Assembly (NCBI RefSeq): GCF_010501015.1
Contig: NZ_QVML01000008.1
Location: forward strand, 21,841 to 85,840
Length of the DNA stretch: 64,000 nucleotides
DNA from: Bacteroides sp. 214
GTDB lineage: Bacteria > Bacteroidota > Bacteroidia > Bacteroidales > Bacteroidaceae
Direction of reading: 5' to 3'
A model generated the notes under the pieces. The model was not told the DNA's origin and did no database searches. It was given only the letters and a program-made list of their open reading frames with translations. Below are positions 1-8,470 of this stretch, piece by piece. A program made the translations under genes and the position numbers. The first letter of the stretch is position 1, and the number at the start of each line of letters is the position of its first letter.

Positions 1-7
1 TGCATAT

Positions 8-40
8 AAAAAAGGAGTCAAACAAATCGTTTAACTCCTT
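8..40 (-). terminator. Rho-independent terminator of the rubredoxin gene
   Basis: Arms at 12-23 and 29-40 form a 12-bp stem with one mismatch around a 5-base loop. Read on the minus strand, the stem is followed directly by a run of T (plus-strand A at 8-13). It begins 9 bases after the rubredoxin stop codon. Confidence 0.8.
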
Positions 41-48
41 AGAACTTT

Positions 49-210
49 TTACTCTTTTACCGGTTCAAAGTCTTCTTTTCCAACTCCGCATACAGGACAA
101 ACCCAATCTTCAGGTATGTCTTCAAATGCTGTTCCCGGTTCTATTCCGCTATCGGAATCGCCCACTGCTGGGTCGTAAATAAATTCACAAACAGTGCAAA
201 TGTACTTCAT
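49..210 (-). CDS. Rubredoxin
   Basis: A 53-residue protein, the normal length of a small rubredoxin. Rubredoxins carry one iron held by four cysteines and pass single electrons in the cytoplasm, often to peroxide- or superoxide-reducing enzymes. The two ligand pairs are visible as C5-x-x-C8 (ICTVC) and C38-x-x-C41 (VCPVCG), with the typical aromatic residues Y3, Y12 and W36 between them. The only start that keeps the first cysteine loop is the ATG at 210. The gene is monocistronic as far as the window shows, has its own terminator, and is divergent from the sensor kinase. No redox partner gene lies next to it, so its partner is unknown. Confidence 0.95.
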   Translation of the reverse strand: MKYICTVCEFIYDPAVGDSDSGIEPGTAFEDIPEDWVCPVCGVGKEDFEPVKE

Positions 211-258
211 AATCTTACTATTTTTCTTTCTATAACAAATTACAAGAATAAAATGTTC

Positions 259-286
259 TTGACAAAGAACTTTTGTTGTATCTTTG
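259..286 (+). promoter_or_regulatory. Bacteroidetes-type promoter for the sensor kinase run
   Basis: TTG at 259-261 and TATCTTTG at 279-286 (consensus TAnnTTTG) with 17 bases between. Transcription would start near 292, which rules out the ATG at 253 as the kinase start because that ATG lies inside the promoter. Confidence 0.65.
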
Positions 287-312
287 TTCGTGAAATACGT
301 ACTTATATACCT

Positions 313-2340
313 ATGATTATTGCGTTTGCTACTACCATATTATTGTTAATTGTATCTGTAATTGCCATACTTTTAGAGATGCAAAAGAGGAAGCGTTTGC
401 AAGAACTGTTAAAGAAACGCGCAAAAAGGAATCAATTTTCCTCACAGTTATTTGACGCGGTCTTTCAAAACGTAAATGCGTATTTGTTTTTAATAGACAG
501 GGATCTTGCTATAGTGAAATCAAATAGCATTGATAGCCAAAATGCACAACGAATAACATTGAATGATTTGTTGCGTTGTTCTGTTAATAGTCAGGATAAA
601 GAAAAATGTAATTGTGGCAACTGTATCCTTAGCCGCAGAGTAACGCTTGCATTACTTGAGCAAAAAGAGTTCTCGCTAACCGAGAATATAATACTGAATC
701 TCCCCAATAGTACTTTGCAGTTTGATGCTTTGATAACTGGTTCATATATCGATATTGACAATGAACGATTCATTGTGATAACACTCATCAATCTGGCAGA
801 AACAAATGGCGGCAAAGAGAGCAAAGTATTAGCAGAAACTTTGCAAGTAGCTACAACAATCTCTTCGATAGGGGTTGCATCTATCAATCTGTCTACAGGA
901 AAAGAGTTTGCAACTCCACTCTTTTATAAAAATCTATTCGTGGGCGATAAAGAATCTGTAAACGTTTTGCTTCAGAAATTGCCAAATGTGGAAAGCGAAG
1001 ACAAAAAGGCCTTGCTTGCTTGTATTGAAAGTGTGCGAAAAGGGGATATGAATCGCATAGAATCCAGAGATGTGCAGATTGTGATTTCTGAAGAAAAAAG
1101 TACATGGGTTAGATTTATCTGCCAGAAGAGGGAAAGCACTGAAGAAAAGCAACCCGAATTGATTGTTTTGGTCATTGATGTAAATCAAGAGAAAAACAAC
1201 GAACTCTTTTTGAAAGAAGAAAAAGAGAAGGCAGAAGATGCAGACCGCTCCAAATCGGCCTTCCTCGCTGATATGAGTCACGAGATACGTACGCCGCTTA
1301 ATGCCATTGTAGGTTTCTCGGAATTGCTCGCGGCGGCCACTTCGGGTGAGGAAAAAGGAGAGTATCTCGGTATTATTAAAAATAGTTCGGATATGTTGTT
1401 GCAACTCATTAACGACATTCTGGATATGTCTAAGATAGAGGCGGGTGTTATTGAGTTTAATTACGGAAATGTGAATGTTAATTCGCTAATCGATGACTTG
1501 AGTAACACTTTCAGGCTACGACTAGCCCGCAATAAGCCCAATGTGAAGTACGTAAGCGAGCTGGGACTACCGGCATTGGTACTAAACACAGATAAAAACC
1601 GCTTGGGACAGGTGTTGTCTAATTTTGTGTCGAATGCAATAAAGTTTACTGAAAAAGGATCTATAACACTAGGATATAAAGTTCGTGAAGACGGAATCTA
1701 TTTTTATGTTAAAGATACTGGCATGGGGATGGATGAAGAGGCGCGTAAAAAACTTTTTGGGCGATTCAATCGTTTTCATAAGACAATGAAAGGGAATGGA
1801 CTCGGTTTAGCGATTAGTAAGACAATTATTGAGCGATTAAATGGAACAATCGGTGCTGACTCTGTCCAGGGTGAAGGTTCTACTTTTTGGTTTGTGTTAC
1901 CGCTCGATGCGATGGTTGATGTGCAAACAGTAGCTCGCACGTTGCAAGTAGAAAAAAAAGAATCTACCGGTAGTGAGATTGTAAATAATAAAAAGCCATT
2001 GATATTGATTGCCGAATACAGTGATGAGTGTCGTCGTTTTGAAGCTGTTTTGGCGGAAGATTATCAGGTGATTTGGGCACAGACTGGTGAAGAGGCTGTA
2101 ACCAAGTTTTTAGTAGAGCAACCAGAACTTACATTGTTAAATTTAGTACTGCCCGACGTGAATGGCTTTCAGGTAATGGAGGCAATTGCACAAATGTCTG
2201 CAGGTTCGCCCATAATTGCCATTGGCGAAAAGGAAGAAGAAAAAGAACCTGCTTTGCAAAGTGGCTTTGTTGATTTTATCTTAAAGCCGATATCGGGTGA
2301 TACGCTGATAGATAAAGTGGCAAGTTATATTAAAAAGTAA
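313..2340 (+). CDS. Membrane-anchored hybrid sensor histidine kinase with a degenerate receiver domain
   Basis: A 675-residue sensor kinase. One N-terminal membrane segment (residues about 2-22) is followed by a basic stretch, so the sensor part is cytoplasmic. A PAS-like region follows (about 45-160) with a cysteine cluster reading CNCGNC. The HisKA domain carries the phospho-acceptor H323 in MSHEIRTP, and the ATPase domain has the N box (about 430-445), DTGMG (about 469) and GNGLGLAI (about 496). The C-terminal receiver-like domain (about 560-675) has N610 where the phosphorylated aspartate should be ([11 protein letters not shown]), and the conserved Thr/Ser is a glycine (IAIGEK), but the lysine in LKPI is kept. 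It is therefore probably not phosphorylated. Start 313 is chosen over 253 because 253 lies in the promoter. The next gene begins 8 bases after the stop. The signal sensed is unknown. Confidence 0.85.
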   Translation: MIIAFATTILLLIVSVIAILLEMQKRKRLQELLKKRAKRNQFSSQLFDAVFQNVNAYLFLIDRDLAIVKSNSIDSQNAQRITLNDLLRCSVNSQDKEKCNCGNCILSRRVTLALLEQKEFSLTENIILNLPNSTLQFDALITGSYIDIDNERFIVITLINLAETNGGKESKVLAETLQVATTISSIGVASINLSTGKEFATPLFYKNLFVGDKESVNVLLQKLPNVESEDKKALLACIESVRKGDMNRIESRDVQIVISEEKSTWVRFICQKRESTEEKQPELIVLVIDVNQEKNNELFLKEEKEKAEDADRSKSAFLADMSHEIRTPLNAIVGFSELLAAATSGEEKGEYLGIIKNSSDMLLQLINDILDMSKIEAGVIEFNYGNVNVNSLIDDLSNTFRLRLARNKPNVKYVSELGLPALVLNTDKNRLGQVLSNFVSNAIKFTEKGSITLGYKVREDGIYFYVKDTGMGMDEEARKKLFGRFNRFHKTMKGNGLGLAISKTIIERLNGTIGADSVQGEGSTFWFVLPLDAMVDVQTVARTLQVEKKESTGSEIVNNKKPLILIAEYSDECRRFEAVLAEDYQVIWAQTGEEAVTKFLVEQPELTLLNLVLPDVNGFQVMEAIAQMSAGSPIIAIGEKEEEKEPALQSGFVDFILKPISGDTLIDKVASYIKK

Positions 2341-2348
2341 ATGTAAGG

Positions 2349-5039
2349 ATGAGTTTAGCATCTGGCGATAATCGTCGCCTTGGTCTTTCAGAAGAAGAAG
2401 TAACCCGGAGTAGAGAAAAGAACGGTGTTAATCTTCTTACACCTCCCAAACGACCCTCTCTTTGGAAACTGTATTTTGAGAAGTTTCAAGATCCGGTTAT
2501 TCGTGTACTGCTTGTAGCAGTGGTTTTCTCTTTTGTTATTTCTGTTATCGAAAATGAATATGCGGAGACTATTGGGATAGTGATTGCTATCCTATTGGCT
2601 ACGGGTATCGGCTTCTTTTTTGAATACGACGCTAATAAAAAATTTGACTTGCTGAATGTAGTAAACGAAGAGACAGCAGTAAAGGTTATGCGTGGTGGGC
2701 GGATACATGAAATCCCTCGCAAAGAGGTGGTAGTCGGTGATATAATCCTCCTGGAAACAGGCGAAGAGATACCTGCTGATGGAGAACTACTCGAAGCAAT
2801 CTCTATGCAAGTAAATGAATCCAATCTTACAGGAGAACCGGTTGTTTCTAAAGCTACTAATCCTGTCGATTTTGATGATGAGGCTACTTATGCCTCGAAT
2901 AGGGTGATGCGTGGGACTACCATAGTAGATGGTCATGGCATGATGCAGGTGCTTCAAGTGGGTGATGCTACTGAGATAGGGAGAGTTGCCCGATTGAGTA
3001 CCGAACAATCTCTTGAACCAACCCCTCTAAATCTTCAGCTGACCAAACTTGCTGGCTTAATAGGTAGAATAGGTATTACTGTAGCGGTGGCAACTTTTGC
3101 CATATTTGTTGTTAAAGACTTATATCACTATTTTGGTGAAACTACCCTTACCGGATGGGATAACTACATAGCTATAGCGCGCATTCTTCTGAAATACTTT
3201 ATGATGGCAGTAACATTAATCGTTGTTGCTGTACCCGAGGGATTGCCTATGAGTATTACGCTAAGTCTTGCGCTGAATATGCGTAGAATGCTAGCCACTA
3301 ATAATCTTGTTCGCAAAATGCACGCTAGTGAAACGATGGGTGCTATTAATGTAATTTGTACAGATAAAACGGGTACGCTAACTCAAAACCAAATGCAGGT
3401 GCATGAGGTATGTTTCTACGCGCTGAAAAAAGGAATAGTAGAGGCTAGTGAAACGACTAGTCAATTAGTACTCGAGGGGATTAGTGCAAACACTACCGCA
3501 TTTCTTGAAGAAATATCACCGGGAGCGAAGCTAAAAGGGGTGGGGAATCCTACTGAAGCGGCTTTGTTGTTGTGGCTGAATAACTGCGGATATGATTATC
3601 TCTCTATTAGAAAAGAGGCAGTGATACTTGAACAGCTGACATTCTCTACGGAGCGGAAGTATATGGCTACCTTGGTTCATTCTCCACTCCTGAATAAAAA
3701 AGTACTCTATCTGAAAGGTGCTCCTGAGATAGTCTTGAGTAAGTGTGCGGAAATTGTACTGGCTGATAAAATCGCACAAAAAGAAGATTTTTATTCTGAA
3801 GTTGATAAACAACTTGCCGCCTATCAAAATAAGGCAATGCGTACATTGGGATTTGCTTACAGAATCATAGAAGAAGATGATGATAGAGATATCGCAGCCT
3901 TGATTGCAGCTAACAACTTATTATTTCTTGGTGTTGTCGCCATTTCTGACCCTATCCGTCCGGATGTTTCTGAAGCAATTGCCAAGTGTCATTCTGCTGG
4001 TATTGATGTAAAAATAGTAACTGGTGATACTCCTGGAACGGCTAAAGAAATAGCACGTCAGATAGGACTTTGGACTACTGCTGATACAGAAAATCGTCAT
4101 ATTACCGGTGCTGCTTTTGAACAATTAACCGATGAAGAGGCGTTGGGTAGAGTTGAAGAACTGAAAATTATGTCACGTGCTCGTCCTACCGATAAGCAAC
4201 GTCTGGTGCAGCTACTTCAAAAGCGTGGTGCTGTGGTTGCTGTTACGGGCGATGGTACAAATGATGCTCCTGCGCTGAATCAGGCACAGGTAGGGCTCTC
4301 TATGGGTACAGGGACTTCGGTGGCTAAAGAAGCAAGCGACATTACGTTGCTCGATGACTCATTTAGTAGTATCGCTACTGCTGTTATGTGGGGGCGGTCG
4401 CTCTATAAAAATATTCAGCGATTCATTGTTTTTCAATTAACCATAAATTTTGTAGCACTGCTTATTGTGTTAATAGGCTCTTTCTTTAACACGGAACTGC
4501 CACTTACGGTTACACAAATGCTTTGGGTAAACTTAATAATGGATACCTTTGCTGCATTGGCGCTTGCTTCTATTCCCCCCAATGTAGATGTGATGAAAGA
4601 AAAACCGCGACGCAATACAGATTTCATTGTAAACAAGGAAATGGCATACAATATTATGGGTATTGGTTTACTCTTTTTGTTTTGCTTGTTAGGTATGATT
4701 GTCTACTATAATAGTTTGTCGGAGGGTATGACTGTTTATCGCCTAACTGTATTCTTTACGTTTTTTGTGATGCTTCAGTTCTGGAATTTATTTAATGTAC
4801 GCGTGTTTGGAACAAATGATTCTGTCTTCAAGGGACTTGGGAAGTCATATGGTATGTTATTTGTCGCACTGTGTATTTTGATAGGACAATTTGCGATTGT
4901 TACATTTGGCGGGGTTGTTTTTCGTACCACGCCACTTGATGCATATACATGGGGTATGATTATGCTTACCTCCTCGCTAGTGCTATGGGGTGGTGAACTG
5001 TTTAGGCTAATACAGCGTATTCAAGCGAAAAGAAGATGA
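2349..5039 (+). CDS. Calcium-translocating P-type ATPase, PMCA type
   Basis: An 896-residue P-type (P2) cation pump. The N-terminal cation-ATPase domain and the membrane pairs at about 50-90 and 235-310 are followed by PEGLP (about 296-300), the usual Ca-ATPase ion-site motif in M4. Phosphorylated D339 lies in DKTGTLT, and the hinge GDGTNDAPAL is near 636. Six C-terminal membrane helices complete the protein. The actuator loop reads LTGEP rather than LTGES, a variant I believe is common in this subfamily. It is expected to hydrolyse ATP to expel Ca2+ from the cytoplasm. The gene follows the kinase by 8 bases and overlaps the next gene by 4 bases, so the four genes look cotranscribed. Calcium is inferred from family resemblance; another divalent cation is possible. 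Confidence 0.9.
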   Translation: MSLASGDNRRLGLSEEEVTRSREKNGVNLLTPPKRPSLWKLYFEKFQDPVIRVLLVAVVFSFVISVIENEYAETIGIVIAILLATGIGFFFEYDANKKFDLLNVVNEETAVKVMRGGRIHEIPRKEVVVGDIILLETGEEIPADGELLEAISMQVNESNLTGEPVVSKATNPVDFDDEATYASNRVMRGTTIVDGHGMMQVLQVGDATEIGRVARLSTEQSLEPTPLNLQLTKLAGLIGRIGITVAVATFAIFVVKDLYHYFGETTLTGWDNYIAIARILLKYFMMAVTLIVVAVPEGLPMSITLSLALNMRRMLATNNLVRKMHASETMGAINVICTDKTGTLTQNQMQVHEVCFYALKKGIVEASETTSQLVLEGISANTTAFLEEISPGAKLKGVGNPTEAALLLWLNNCGYDYLSIRKEAVILEQLTFSTERKYMATLVHSPLLNKKVLYLKGAPEIVLSKCAEIVLADKIAQKEDFYSEVDKQLAAYQNKAMRTLGFAYRIIEEDDDRDIAALIAANNLLFLGVVAISDPIRPDVSEAIAKCHSAGIDVKIVTGDTPGTAKEIARQIGLWTTADTENRHITGAAFEQLTDEEALGRVEELKIMSRARPTDKQRLVQLLQKRGAVVAVTGDGTNDAPALNQAQVGLSMGTGTSVAKEASDITLLDDSFSSIATAVMWGRSLYKNIQRFIVFQLTINFVALLIVLIGSFFNTELPLTVTQMLWVNLIMDTFAALALASIPPNVDVMKEKPRRNTDFIVNKEMAYNIMGIGLLFLFCLLGMIVYYNSLSEGMTVYRLTVFFTFFVMLQFWNLFNVRVFGTNDSVFKGLGKSYGMLFVALCILIGQFAIVTFGGVVFRTTPLDAYTWGMIMLTSSLVLWGGELFRLIQRIQAKRR

Positions 5040-5671
5040 AAAAGGGAGAGATTAAGAATCTGATATTCGACTTTGGCGGAGTGTTGATAGATCTTCATAA
5101 GGAGCATTGCATAGAAAAGTTTCGGGCATTGGGTGTTACTGATGCCGAACGATTGATAGGTACTTTCTCTCAGCAAGGGGTCTTTAAGAAATTGGAATGT
5201 GGACAAATCTCTACTGTCGATTTTCGGAATGAGATTAGGCGAATGAGCCAAACGGTTTTGACAGATGAGCAGATAGATGATGCGTGGAATAATCTCTTAG
5301 GTGAAGTGCCAACTTATAAGCTGGATGCTTTGTTAGAACTCCGTCAGAAATATGCAGTTTATCTGTTGAGTAATACCAACGCAATACATTGGGATTGGTC
5401 GTGCAAGAATGTCTTTACTTATAAAGGGCATCAAGTAACCGATTACTTTGATGAGATTTTTCTTTCATATGAGATGAAACAGGCTAAGCCGGATGTTGCT
5501 ATCTTTAAAATGGTTATTGAGAAGACTGCGGTCGTTCCGCATGAAACACTCTTTATTGACGACTCGCTCGAGAACTGCAAGGCTGCCGATTCGCTTGGAA
5601 TGGTTACTTATAATGTAAAACCAAATGATAGCTGGTTACACATATTAAATAATATTGAGTTAGAGAAATGA
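5036..5671 (+). CDS. HAD-superfamily (subfamily IA) phosphatase, YihX-like
   Basis: A 211-residue HAD hydrolase. Motif I is FDFGGVL with nucleophile D12, motif II is LLSNTN, the motif III lysine is in KQAKPD, and motif IV is FIDDSLENC. The second aspartate of the usual DxDxT motif is a glycine, as in the sugar-phosphatase YihX (FDLGNV) and related proteins. A helical cap lies between motifs I and II. The probable substrate is a small phosphate ester such as a hexose phosphate, but the sequence does not settle this. Its ATG overlaps the stop of the pump gene (ATGA), and its stop overlaps the start of ribF in the same way, so it is translationally coupled on both sides. A link to flavin phosphate metabolism is possible but unproven. 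Confidence 0.85.
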   Translation: MKKGEIKNLIFDFGGVLIDLHKEHCIEKFRALGVTDAERLIGTFSQQGVFKKLECGQISTVDFRNEIRRMSQTVLTDEQIDDAWNNLLGEVPTYKLDALLELRQKYAVYLLSNTNAIHWDWSCKNVFTYKGHQVTDYFDEIFLSYEMKQAKPDVAIFKMVIEKTAVVPHETLFIDDSLENCKAADSLGMVTYNVKPNDSWLHILNNIELEK

Positions 5672-6591
5672 TTGTTTTTCGTCATATACCATCTGCTTTA
5701 CCCGAGGCTTGTGTTGCTACCATTGGATTTTTTGATGGTGTGCATCAAGGACATGAATATTTAATTGAACAAGTAAAGGAACTTGCAGCGCAGAAAAAAA
5801 TGAAATCGGCAGTGGTTACTTTTCCCGTACATCCACGCAAAGTAATGAATGCTATTTACAAACCCGAACTCCTTACAAACTACGATGAAAAAATAACATT
5901 GTTGGAGCAAAAAGGCATTGATTATTGTTTCGTGCTTGATTTTGCTCCAGCTATTGCTGCACTTTCTGCCGAAACGTTTATGCGTACCATCTTAAAGGAG
6001 CAATTGAATGTACAAGGAATGGTTATTGGTCATGATCATCGTTTTGGGCACAATCGTTCCAATGATTTTGAGGACTATTGTCAATTTGGTGCTGAAATAG
6101 GTATATATATAGTACAGGCGCGCGCGCGTACTATTAATAATACAACAGTTAGCTCTTCGGCAATCCGTAGGCTGCTCAACGCTGGTGATGTGGATTTAGC
6201 TTCGAAGTTTCTGGGCTATGATTATTCTTTGTGTGGTACGGTTGTCGGTGGTCATCGTATAGGGCGAACAATAGGATTTCCTACTGCCAACATTGCGGTG
6301 AACGATTCGGAAAAACTTATTCCTGCTGATGGCGTATACGCAGTTAGAGTAACAGTGGAGGGTAAATCTTACATTGGAATGCTTAATATAGGACATCGTC
6401 CAACGATCAATAATGGTTTGGATCGTAGTATCGAAGTGCATATACTTGAATTTAACGCTGATATTTATAATTTTTCTATTCGTGTATCTTTCCTCGAACG
6501 CATACGGACGGAAATGAAGTTTTCAAATAGAGAAGAACTCATAGAGCAACTGATTAAAGATGCAAAGATAGTGAAGTCGTTATTGAAGTGA
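5668..6591 (+). CDS. ribF: Bifunctional riboflavin kinase / FAD synthetase
   Basis: A 307-residue protein of standard RibF length. The N-terminal FAD-synthetase half begins with TIGFFDGVHQGH, a nucleotidyltransferase motif of the GxxDGxHxGH type, and continues to about residue 180 (SSSAIRRLL near 170). The C-terminal flavokinase half has GHRIGRTIGFPTAN (the PTAN motif that binds the phosphate and Mg2+) and GMLNIGHRPT. It turns riboflavin into FMN and then FAD in the cytoplasm. It is the last gene of the run and starts in a 4-base overlap with the HAD phosphatase. A composite repeat element follows its stop codon. Confidence 0.95.
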   Translation: MIVFRHIPSALPEACVATIGFFDGVHQGHEYLIEQVKELAAQKKMKSAVVTFPVHPRKVMNAIYKPELLTNYDEKITLLEQKGIDYCFVLDFAPAIAALSAETFMRTILKEQLNVQGMVIGHDHRFGHNRSNDFEDYCQFGAEIGIYIVQARARTINNTTVSSSAIRRLLNAGDVDLASKFLGYDYSLCGTVVGGHRIGRTIGFPTANIAVNDSEKLIPADGVYAVRVTVEGKSYIGMLNIGHRPTINNGLDRSIEVHILEFNADIYNFSIRVSFLERIRTEMKFSNREELIEQLIKDAKIVKSLLK

Positions 6592-6753
6592 TGTTCTGTT
6601 CTGTAACTTCATATACACTCCAGATGTAGTTTTTAAGAATAGGTCTTCACATTCACAAAATGCTATAACCAAATGACAGTGAGCGAGTTGCCTGTGAAGA
6701 CCCCCTCTTTTTGCCTTCACAGGGTCTTCACGCCTAATTTTCGTTGATTTTTT

Positions 6754-6841
6754 GACTGGTTTTTAGTTGGGAAAGCAGTCAGAAATAGTTCGAAAAACAG
6801 TGAGAAGTGAAACAAAAAGCAGTCGCAAAACTGCACTGCCT
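6754..6841. repeat. 22-bp tandem array, CAGTCAG type (4 units)
   Basis: Units start at 6754, 6776, 6798 and 6820 with GACTGG, CAGTCAGAAA, CAGTGAGAAG and CAGTCGCAAA. The unit start is conserved and the second half is A-rich and variable. The spacing is exactly 22 bp each time. Confidence 0.8.
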
Positions 6842-6868
6842 AGAGCTCTTGTTTCCTTCGCTCCGTCT

Positions 6869-6978
6869 GCCATAGTCTCGTGCCCTGTCTTCCATAGTCT
6901 CGTGCTCTGTCATCCATAGGCACACGATCACTCAGCCATAGGCGCGCAATCACTCAGCCATAAGCAAAAAATCACTGA
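6869..6978. repeat. 22-bp tandem array, CCATAG type (5 units)
   Basis: Units start at 6869, 6891, 6913, 6935 and 6957 with GCCATAGTCT, TCCATAGTCT, TCCATAGGCA, GCCATAGGCG and GCCATAAGCA. The period is exactly 22 bp. The last unit includes the TGA stop codon of the minus-strand HEAT gene (6972-6974). Confidence 0.85.
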
Positions 6979-7913
6979 ATTGAAGAAAGAACTATTTCTG
7001 CTTCCTTTCTTGTCTCCTGGTTGCGACTGTTCATCCCTTCTTTGATTATTTTGATAGCTTGTTCGGTTCCTGTTTTTGCTAATGGGATGTAGTAAAGATG
7101 TTTCTTTTCCTCGTCGGTTTGCCTCATTCTCCGTATAATTGTATTTGTTTGCTCATCTGCTGATTGTGAGGAAATGGCGGTAATAATTGCTTCCTGTAGT
7201 GGAGATACTACTTCCTTCTCTGCTATTTCTAACATGCCACATAAACGTACAAAGTCGTTTTCGCCAACTACATCCTTGAGTGCTTTGTAGGCAGTAGTTT
7301 TGACTTTTTCGGAAAGAGAACGTGTTTCGTTAAAAATGGCATTGTTGTTTGCTTTGGCTTTTCGTGTAGCGAGTAACTCGATTCCTGCTATTTTTCCTAT
7401 ATCTCCGGCTTTTGGTATAGCCTTGGCTACCGATTCCTCTATTCCTCCAGTGAAATAAACAAGTGCTTGACCTGTAAAAACGACCATTTCTTGGTCAGAA
7501 GAGAGTAGTAAATTGACCAGTGCACTTATTGTTCTTGAATCGCTGATGTGAACTAAAGACTTTACAGTTGCTTTTCGTACTTCTATATCTTTGTCTTCCA
7601 ATAACTTGACGAGTACTTGTCTTCCTGGAACTTCGAATCGTACCTCAAATTCTCGGAGTATTTCTTTCTTTTCAGAGTCCTTTGCCTCATTGCTAATCCA
7701 GTTGAGAATATCAATTTTGGCTTCAGAAGTACTTTTGGGGAGTATTTTATAGATGCTTTGATATGTCTGTACATCTGCATAGGAGGAGGCTGCATTAAGT
7801 TCGTTTAGACGATACTCGCGGTTTTTACTTTTTATAGCATTGAGTAGTTGCCTGTTTTGGGCATCTATTTGAACGGTGCAGAGTATGCATATAACAAGAA
7901 GTATTTCTCTCAT
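6972..7913 (-). CDS. Exported HEAT-repeat protein
   Basis: A 313-residue protein with a short signal peptide (MREILLVICILCTVQIDAQ) and a body of helical repeats of HEAT type, for example the unit around VKLLEDKDIEVRKATVKSLVHI and the next one DSRTISALVNLLLSS. HEAT repeats form curved protein-binding scaffolds; no catalytic domain is visible. The ATG at 7913 is chosen over 7937 because a TATTTTTG promoter box at 7951-7958 puts the transcript start about 10 bases from 7937. Its stop codon lies inside the CCATAG repeat array. Longer Bacteroidota proteins with similar N-termini carry a further C-terminal domain, so this could be a shortened form cut by the repeat element; that is inference. It converges with ribF and diverges from the DUF3467 gene. 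Confidence 0.7.
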   Translation of the reverse strand: MREILLVICILCTVQIDAQNRQLLNAIKSKNREYRLNELNAASSYADVQTYQSIYKILPKSTSEAKIDILNWISNEAKDSEKKEILREFEVRFEVPGRQVLVKLLEDKDIEVRKATVKSLVHISDSRTISALVNLLLSSDQEMVVFTGQALVYFTGGIEESVAKAIPKAGDIGKIAGIELLATRKAKANNNAIFNETRSLSEKVKTTAYKALKDVVGENDFVRLCGMLEIAEKEVVSPLQEAIITAISSQSADEQTNTIIRRMRQTDEEKKHLYYIPLAKTGTEQAIKIIKEGMNSRNQETRKEAEIVLSSIQ

Positions 7914-7950
7914 TGCCTTTTGTGGGTTAATAATCATTATTCTTCTACTA

Positions 7951-7958
7951 CAAAAATA
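7951..7958 (-). promoter_or_regulatory. -7 box for the HEAT-repeat gene
   Basis: Minus-strand TATTTTTG matches TAnnTTTG. No convincing TTG is seen at the usual distance, so this rests on the -7 box and on position alone. Confidence 0.45.
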
Positions 7959-7994
7959 GAAAAGAAAAATAAGAATTGAGTTTTCGTTAAATAC

Positions 7995-8018
7995 TTTTGC
8001 GGATTTCTGCTATTTTTG
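7995..8018 (+). promoter_or_regulatory. Probable promoter for the DUF3467 gene
   Basis: TATTTTTG at 8011-8018 matches TAnnTTTG. A TTTTG at 7995-7999 is closer than usual for the -33 element. Transcription would start near 8024, 19 bases before the ATG at 8043. Confidence 0.5.
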
Positions 8019-8042
8019 TAACATTCTTAAAAAAATAAATAT

Positions 8043-8351
8043 ATGGAACATCAAAATCAAGACAATCAGCTACAAATAGAATTAAATAATGAAGTAGCGC
8101 AGGGTACGTATGCCAACCTGGCAATTATTACACATTCCAGTTCGGAGTTTATTCTGGATTTTATTCGTGTTATGCCTGGTTTGCCCAAAGCTGCTGTGCA
8201 ATCACGGGTAATTTTAGCTCCCGAACACGCTAAGCGTTTGTTGAATGCGCTTGAGGATAATATAGCAAAATACGAACAGGTTTTTGGTAATATCCGCCTT
8301 CCCGAAAAACAATTTATACCTCCTATGCCAAATTTACAAGGCGAAGCTTAA
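8043..8351 (+). CDS. DUF3467 domain protein
   Basis: A 102-residue acidic cytoplasmic protein with no signal peptide or membrane segment. It resembles DUF3467 proteins: a core of the form GTYANLAIITHSSSEF followed by DFIRVMPG and a helix ending in LLNALEDNIAKYEQVFG. The function of this family is unknown. In other Bacteroidales I recall it sitting between rpoC and rpsL. Here the rpsL side is kept but rpoBC is absent, and the gene has its own promoter. Position at the head of the ribosomal cluster hints at a role in transcription or translation, but nothing in the sequence proves this. Confidence 0.8.
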   Translation: MEHQNQDNQLQIELNNEVAQGTYANLAIITHSSSEFILDFIRVMPGLPKAAVQSRVILAPEHAKRLLNALEDNIAKYEQVFGNIRLPEKQFIPPMPNLQGEA

Positions 8352-8374
8352 TGGAAAAATAAAAAGGCATTTGA

Positions 8375-8404
8375 TTGATTATTAAAATATTATTTGTAAC
8401 TTTG
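8375..8404 (+). promoter_or_regulatory. Main promoter of the ribosomal protein cluster (rpsL)
   Basis: TTG at 8375-8377, 19 bases, then TAACTTTG at 8397-8404: an excellent match to the Bacteroidetes housekeeping promoter (TTG, about 19 bases, TAnnTTTG). The expected transcript start is near 8410, giving a leader of about 60 bases before rpsL. Confidence 0.8.
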
Positions 8405-8470
8405 CAGCCCAAATTGTATTGTTGCGAAAATAAATAATATCAAATATATAATAACTAAAAACAATTAAAA

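Larger units (their letters stand above)
6611..6978. repeat. Composite intergenic repeat element, copy 1
   Basis: An element of about 368 bp shared with 36772-37163. The head starts with ATATACACTCCAGATG and holds GGTCTTCAC (6642), its inverted form GTGAAGACC (6694), and GGGTCTTCAC (6722). Spacings of 52 and 28 bases between these are identical in copy 2. The head is followed by CTAATTTTC, a CAGTCAG-type tandem array (6754-6841) and a CCATAG-type tandem array (6869-6978), both with 22-bp period. It fills the whole gap between ribF and the converging HEAT-repeat gene and covers the stop codon of the latter. No coding potential is evident. Confidence 0.85.

Noticed and set aside
253..312. N-terminal extension of the sensor kinase from the ATG at 253
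   Set aside because: This ATG lies inside the TTG/TAnnTTTG promoter, so it would not be in the mRNA; the membrane helix begins right at the ATG at 313.
934..1404. Minus-strand open frame of 156 codons
   Set aside because: It is antisense to the kinase gene, has no family resemblance, and its composition is that of a shadow frame.
6754..6978. CRISPR array
   Set aside because: The period of 22 bp is too short for repeat plus spacer, no constant repeat alternates with unique spacers, and no cas genes are present. The same holds for the other 22-bp arrays.
6611..6978. Insertion sequence or classical MITE
   Set aside because: No transposase, no terminal inverted repeats at the element ends and no target duplication could be seen in the two copies.
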